This document shows, in pieces, positions 7,369 to 11,127 of a stretch of DNA of 11,127 nucleotides. Location of the stretch: assembly GCA_958447445.1 (NCBI GenBank), contig CAUDAE010000060.1, forward strand, positions 1-11,127. The letters are read 5' to 3'. How positions within the stretch are numbered: position 1 is the stretch's first letter; each line of letters starts with the position of its first letter. The translations under genes and the position numbers were made by a program. This DNA comes from an uncultured Collinsella sp. (GTDB lineage: Bacteria > Actinomycetota > Coriobacteriia > Coriobacteriales > Coriobacteriaceae). A model generated the notes under the pieces. It did no database searches. It had not been told where the DNA came from and was given only the letters and a program-made list of their open reading frames with translations.

Positions 7369-8277
7369 ATGGCAAAACAGCTGCCAAAGCGCGACCTTGA
7401 GAACGTGGGCCTGGGCGTCACGGGCGCGTGCGTAGCGCTCGTGACGCTTGTCGTTGCCGCGCTCATCTTTATGGTCGCCCAAAAGGGCCTCTCGGCTTTT
7501 GTTAAGGATGGCGTTTCGGTCGTCGAGTTCTTCACTGGTACCAAGTGGGACCTGGCTAACACAGCCGAAAACGGTCTGCCTTACACCGGCGCCCTGCCCC
7601 TGATCGTCACCTCGTTTGCGGTCATGGTACTCTCCACGCTCATCGCACTGCCCATCGCTATCGGCTCTGCCATCTTTGCGGTCGAGATCCAGCCTAAGTT
7701 TGGTTCCAAGGTCTTTCAGCCGCTTATTGAGCTTTTGACCGGTATTCCCTCGGTTGTCTTTGGCCTGATCGGCTTTCACGTGGTCGTCGGCCTTATGAAG
7801 AGCGTTTTCCACGTAAGCACGGGCTTGGGCATCTTGCCCGGCGCCATCGTGCTGGCCGTCATGATCCTGCCGACGATGACCACGCTTTCGGTCGATGGCC
7901 TGCGCGCTGTGCCCGATAGCTACCGTCAGGGCTCGCTCGCGCTGGGCTACACCCGCTGGCAGACCATCTGGCACGTGGTGCTCAAGTCCGCCATGCCGTC
8001 GCTCATGACTGCGGTCATCCTTGGCATGACGCGTGCCTTTGGCGAGACGCTCGCCGTGCGCATGGTCATCGGCGGCATCGAGGCCATGCCGACGTCGCTG
8101 CTGTCGCCGGCGTCCACCATCACCACCACGCTCACCACGTCCATGGCGGTCTACGCCGAGGGCTCGGCCCAGGACGACGTCCTGTGGGCACTCGGTCTGC
8201 TGCTGATGGGCATGAGCCTCATCTTCATCCTGATCATCCATCTCATTGGCCGCAAGGGGGCGAAGGCTCGTGGCTAG
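7369..8277 (+). CDS. pstC: Phosphate ABC transporter permease PstC
   Basis: A 302-residue inner-membrane permease that with PstA forms the phosphate channel. Several strongly hydrophobic segments are seen (about 14-36, 76-106, 118-142, 155-175, 207-235, 272-293), a layout expected for the six-helix PstC family. Diagnostic segments are TGIPSVVFGLIGF (124-136) and the cytoplasmic EAA loop DSYRQGSLALGYTRWQTIW (183-201), which docks on PstB, followed by GMTRAFGETLAVRMVIGG. ATG 7369 has GGAAAGG at 7356-7362. Its stop overlaps the pstA start by 8 bases, which indicates translational coupling. The gene is intact. Confidence 0.95.
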   Translation: MAKQLPKRDLENVGLGVTGACVALVTLVVAALIFMVAQKGLSAFVKDGVSVVEFFTGTKWDLANTAENGLPYTGALPLIVTSFAVMVLSTLIALPIAIGSAIFAVEIQPKFGSKVFQPLIELLTGIPSVVFGLIGFHVVVGLMKSVFHVSTGLGILPGAIVLAVMILPTMTTLSVDGLRAVPDSYRQGSLALGYTRWQTIWHVVLKSAMPSLMTAVILGMTRAFGETLAVRMVIGGIEAMPTSLLSPASTITTTLTTSMAVYAEGSAQDDVLWALGLLLMGMSLIFILIIHLIGRKGAKARG

Positions 8278-9182
8278 CACGCGCATCCACATCGACGAGG
8301 CGAGGCTCGGGCGTGTCCAAAAACAGGATCGCATCGCCACGGGCGTGCTGACGGCGATCGTCGCCATCGTCATGCTCATCGTCATCTCCATGGTGGCCTA
8401 TATCCTGTTCGAGGGCATCTCGACGCTGTTCCAGCCGGGCTTTCTCACAGAGCCGTCGCGCGCCAACGGAACGCAGGGCGGCGTGCTCTACCAGCTGTTC
8501 GACTCGTTCTACCTGCTGCTGATCACTCTGATCATCTCGGTGCCCATCAGCCTAGGCGGAGCGGTCTTCCTGGTTGAGTACGCGCCGAACGGCCCTATCC
8601 GCGACATCGCCTCTACCGCCATCGAGACGCTGTCACCGCTGCCTTCCGTCGTCGTCGCTTTCTGGTGTTCTCGGTGCAGCTGGGCTGGAAGTACTCCATC
8701 ATCTCCGGCGCTGTCGCGCTCACCATGTTCAATATCCCCATCCTGGTGCGCGTGATCCAGCAGGCGCTCGAGGACGTGCCGCAGGCCCAGCGCGATGCGT
8801 GCCTGGCCATGGGCCTCACCCGCTGGGAGGCCACGCTGCACATCCTGATCCCCGAGGCCATGCCCGCTATCGTGACCGGCATCGTGCTTTCGGCCGGCCG
8901 CGTGTTTGGCGAGGCCGCAGCATTGCTCTTTACCTCGGGCATGAGCTCGCCGGTTCGCCTGAACTTCTTGAGCTTTAACCTGTCGAGCCCCACCTGCGCC
9001 TGGAACGTGTTCCGCCCCGGTGAGTCGCTCGCTGTGCACATCTACAAGATTTACGGCGAGGGCAGCCCCGAGGCTCAGCAGATCGTCTGGGGCACCGCGG
9101 CACTGCTGATGATCTGCGTGCTGCTGTTTAACGTAGTCGCCCGTATCGTGGGCAAGCAACTGGCAAGGAGGATGACGGCCGA

Positions 9183-9186
<4 letters not shown>
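8270..9186 (+). pseudogene. pstA: Phosphate ABC transporter permease PstA, frameshifted
   Basis: GTG 8270 overlaps the pstC end and is preceded by AAGGGGG (8254-8260). Codons 1-129 give an N-terminal membrane helix (~25-47), the segment LFDSFYLLLITLIISVPISL (76-95) and LSPLPSVVV (121-129). At 8657-8659 the frame breaks, and the family continues one frame over as FLVFSVQLGWKYSIISGAVAL, through the EAA loop DACLAMGLTRWEATLHILIP and GRVFGEAAALLFTSG, to the stop at 9184-9186, which overlaps the pstB start. The expected join is SVVVxLFGFLVF, so about 10 bases (3n+1) seem to be missing. The lesion cuts the membrane permease in two, and a functional phosphate channel is not expected unless the lesion is a sequence error. 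Repaired length ~308 residues, normal for the family. Confidence 0.88.
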
Positions 9187-10055
<869 letters not shown>

Positions 10056-10073
10056 TCCGGGACATGCTTGAGG

Positions 10074-10099
10074 CCCGTGGCGGCCACGGTCGCCACGGG
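10074..10099 (+). repeat. Hairpin CCCGTGGCG/CGCCACGGG downstream of pstB
   Basis: A perfect 9-bp stem (10074-10082 with 10091-10099) and an 8-base loop. It has no T-run and lies 18 bases after the pstB stop, just before the real terminator. It may protect the 3' end of the pst mRNA or aid termination. Confidence 0.5.
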
Positions 10100-10111
10100 A
10101 CTGATTGGAGG

Positions 10112-10148
10112 GGCGGGTCATCTCTTGCGGGAGATGGCCCGCCTTTTT
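10112..10148 (+). terminator. Intrinsic terminator of the pst operon
   Basis: GGCGGGTCATCTC (10112-10124) pairs with GAGATGGCCCGCC (10131-10143) with one T-G wobble and a 6-base loop. Five Ts follow at 10144-10148. It closes the pst operon after pstB, so cotranscription with a downstream phoU is unlikely. Confidence 0.9.
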
Positions 10149-10165
10149 GCTCTGCGACCGAAGCG

Positions 10166-10200
10166 ACCACCACAAAGGGGACAGGCACCTTCGTGGTGGT
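10166..10200. repeat. Palindrome ACCACCACAAAGG...CCTTCGTGGTGGT
   Basis: Arms 10166-10178 and 10188-10200 pair at 12 of 13 positions around a 9-base loop (GGACAGGCA). No T-run follows. It lies between the pst terminator and the ABC-F promoter region. The GGGGACAGGCACC spacer resembles the core of REP-like elements known near RAYT transposases, which is an inference from memory. Confidence 0.6.
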
Positions 10201-10216
10201 TTGGGGTGGGGCTCGC

Positions 10217-10225
10217 TGCTATCAT
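10217..10225 (+). promoter_or_regulatory. Candidate extended -10 promoter of the ABC-F gene
   Basis: TGCTATCAT has the TG-N-TATCAT layout of an extended -10 element, 36 bases before the ABC-F start codon. No convincing -35 hexamer precedes it, as is common for extended -10 promoters. A terminator upstream makes a local promoter necessary. Confidence 0.4.
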
Positions 10226-10260
10226 GGACAACGTTGAATTTCTACGAAGGAGCAGGGCAT

Positions 10261-11127
10261 ATGGCGATTCTTTTGGGATGCGATTCCGTCAGCCTAGAGT
10301 TTCCCACCAAGCATATTTTCGATAGCGTGACGCTCGGCGTGGGCGAGGGCGACCGCATTGGTATTGTCGGCAAAAACGGCGACGGCAAGTCGACGCTGCT
10401 GAGCGTGCTCGCCGGCACGCTGGAGCCCGATGACGGGCGCGTGACGCACCGTCGCGGCACCACGATCGGTCTGCTCGGCCAAAAGGACAACCTGGTCGAT
10501 ACCGACACCGTGCATCATGCCGTCGTGGGCGACACGCCCGAGTACGAGTGGGCGTCGAGCCCCCGCACGCGCCAGATTCTGGCCGGCCTTATTAGCGATG
10601 TGCCCTGGGAGGGCACGGTGGGCGAGCTTTCGGGCGGCCAGCGCCGTCGCGTGGACCTCGCGCGCCTGCTGATCGGCGACTACGACGTGCTCATGCTCGA
10701 CGAGCCCACCAACCACCTGGACATGCGCACCATCAACTGGCTCGCGCGTCACTTAAAGGCCCGCTGGCAGCGTGGCCAGGGCGCCATGCTCGTGGTCACG
10801 CATGACCGTTGGTTCTTGGACGAGGTCTGCACCAGTATGTGGGAGGTCCACGACGGCCAGGTCGATCCCTTCGAGGGCGGTTACTCCGCATATATCCTGC
10901 AGCGCGTGGAGCGCGACCGCATGGCCGCGGTTACCGAGGAGCGCCGTCGCAACATGGCGCGCAAGGAGCTCGCGTGGCTGAGCCGCGGCGCCCAGGCGCG
11001 TTCCACCAAGCCCAAGTTTCGTGTTGATGCCGCTCGCGAGCTGATCGCCGACGTGCCGCCCGTGCGTGACGAGCTGGAGCTCAAGCGCCGCGCCGGGGAC
11101 ATCGACGATGAGGTCAGGGCCGCCCTC
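10261..11127 (+). CDS. ABC-F family ATPase (Uup-like), C-terminus beyond window
   Basis: Open for 289 codons to the right edge. The first nucleotide-binding domain is complete: Walker A GKNGDGKST (37-45), signature LSGGQRRRVDLAR (123-135), Walker B VLMLDEPTNHLD (143-154), which is diagnostic of ABC-F, and the switch histidine in THDRWFLD (H181). There are no membrane segments. After EGGYSAYILQRVER comes the charged inter-domain linker region with RKELAWLSRGAQARSTKPKF (234-253), typical of the Uup-like actinobacterial branch. ABC-F proteins act on the ribosome, in translation factor or antibiotic-protection roles; the linker that would separate these is only partly visible. ATG 10261 has AAGGAG at 10247-10252. 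The second ATPase domain lies outside the window. Confidence 0.88.
   Translation, partial: MAILLGCDSVSLEFPTKHIFDSVTLGVGEGDRIGIVGKNGDGKSTLLSVLAGTLEPDDGRVTHRRGTTIGLLGQKDNLVDTDTVHHAVVGDTPEYEWASSPRTRQILAGLISDVPWEGTVGELSGGQRRRVDLARLLIGDYDVLMLDEPTNHLDMRTINWLARHLKARWQRGQGAMLVVTHDRWFLDEVCTSMWEVHDGQVDPFEGGYSAYILQRVERDRMAAVTEERRRNMARKELAWLSRGAQARSTKPKFRVDAARELIADVPPVRDELELKRRAGDIDDEVRAAL

Noticed and set aside
6288..7562. 424-codon open frame on the minus strand opposite pstS
   Set aside because: Its Leu/Gly/Asp/Val-rich repetitive translation is the mirror of GC-biased pstS codons; pstS is clearly real.
7336..8391. 351-codon minus-strand frame opposite pstC
   Set aside because: The His/Asp/Arg-rich translation is typical of an antisense GC-rich frame; pstC is intact on the plus strand.
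8650..8665. Programmed ribosomal frameshift in pstA
   Set aside because: No slippery heptamer or downstream pseudoknot is evident, and family residues are missing at the join, so a deletion explains it better.

Overview
The window looks like a piece of a high-GC gut actinobacterium of the class Coriobacteriia, most likely Collinsella-like. This is an inference from GC-rich codon use, actinobacterial-type proteins (a Tat lipoprotein PstS, an Uup-like ABC-F protein) and GGGAC-containing intergenic palindromes; no marker gene proves the taxon.

Left part (1-2517): a less GC-rich, foreign-looking block. It carries a broken minus-strand gene for a TOTE-type primase-helicase, a protein class linked to anti-mobile-element conflict. 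The gene lacks the expected second catalytic motif of the primase, is frameshifted in the helicase domain and runs off the left edge. An AT-rich stretch with nested dyads follows. At 2518 it abuts the 3' end of what looks like a LOG-family (cytokinin-riboside phosphoribohydrolase-like) gene with no 5' part, so the block may have inserted into or replaced that gene.

Middle (2650-6130): two strong palindromes, a minus-strand DegV-family fatty-acid-binding protein, a divergent control region, then a plus-strand pair: a HAD phosphatase of the phosphoglycolate phosphatase type and a PepV-like M20 dipeptidase. The dipeptidase is frameshifted by a small deletion. Next come a large imperfect palindrome starting at its stop codon and a UUCG-type terminator.

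Right-middle (6140-10150): the high-affinity phosphate uptake operon pstS-pstC-pstA-pstB, with a Pho-box-like direct repeat upstream and a terminator downstream. pstA is broken by a small deletion in a conserved segment. phoU, which often ends such operons, is absent here.

Right edge (10160-11127): a palindrome, a candidate extended -10 promoter and the first 289 codons of an ABC-F ATPase.

The strongest themes for a second look are (i) the decayed TOTE-type conflict gene and its junction with the LOG remnant, (ii) four apparent small deletions in three otherwise conserved genes, which could be true decay or a sequence/assembly fault, and (iii) a set of unlike intergenic palindromes that share GGGA/GGGAC cores and may be non-autonomous REP-type mobile elements.
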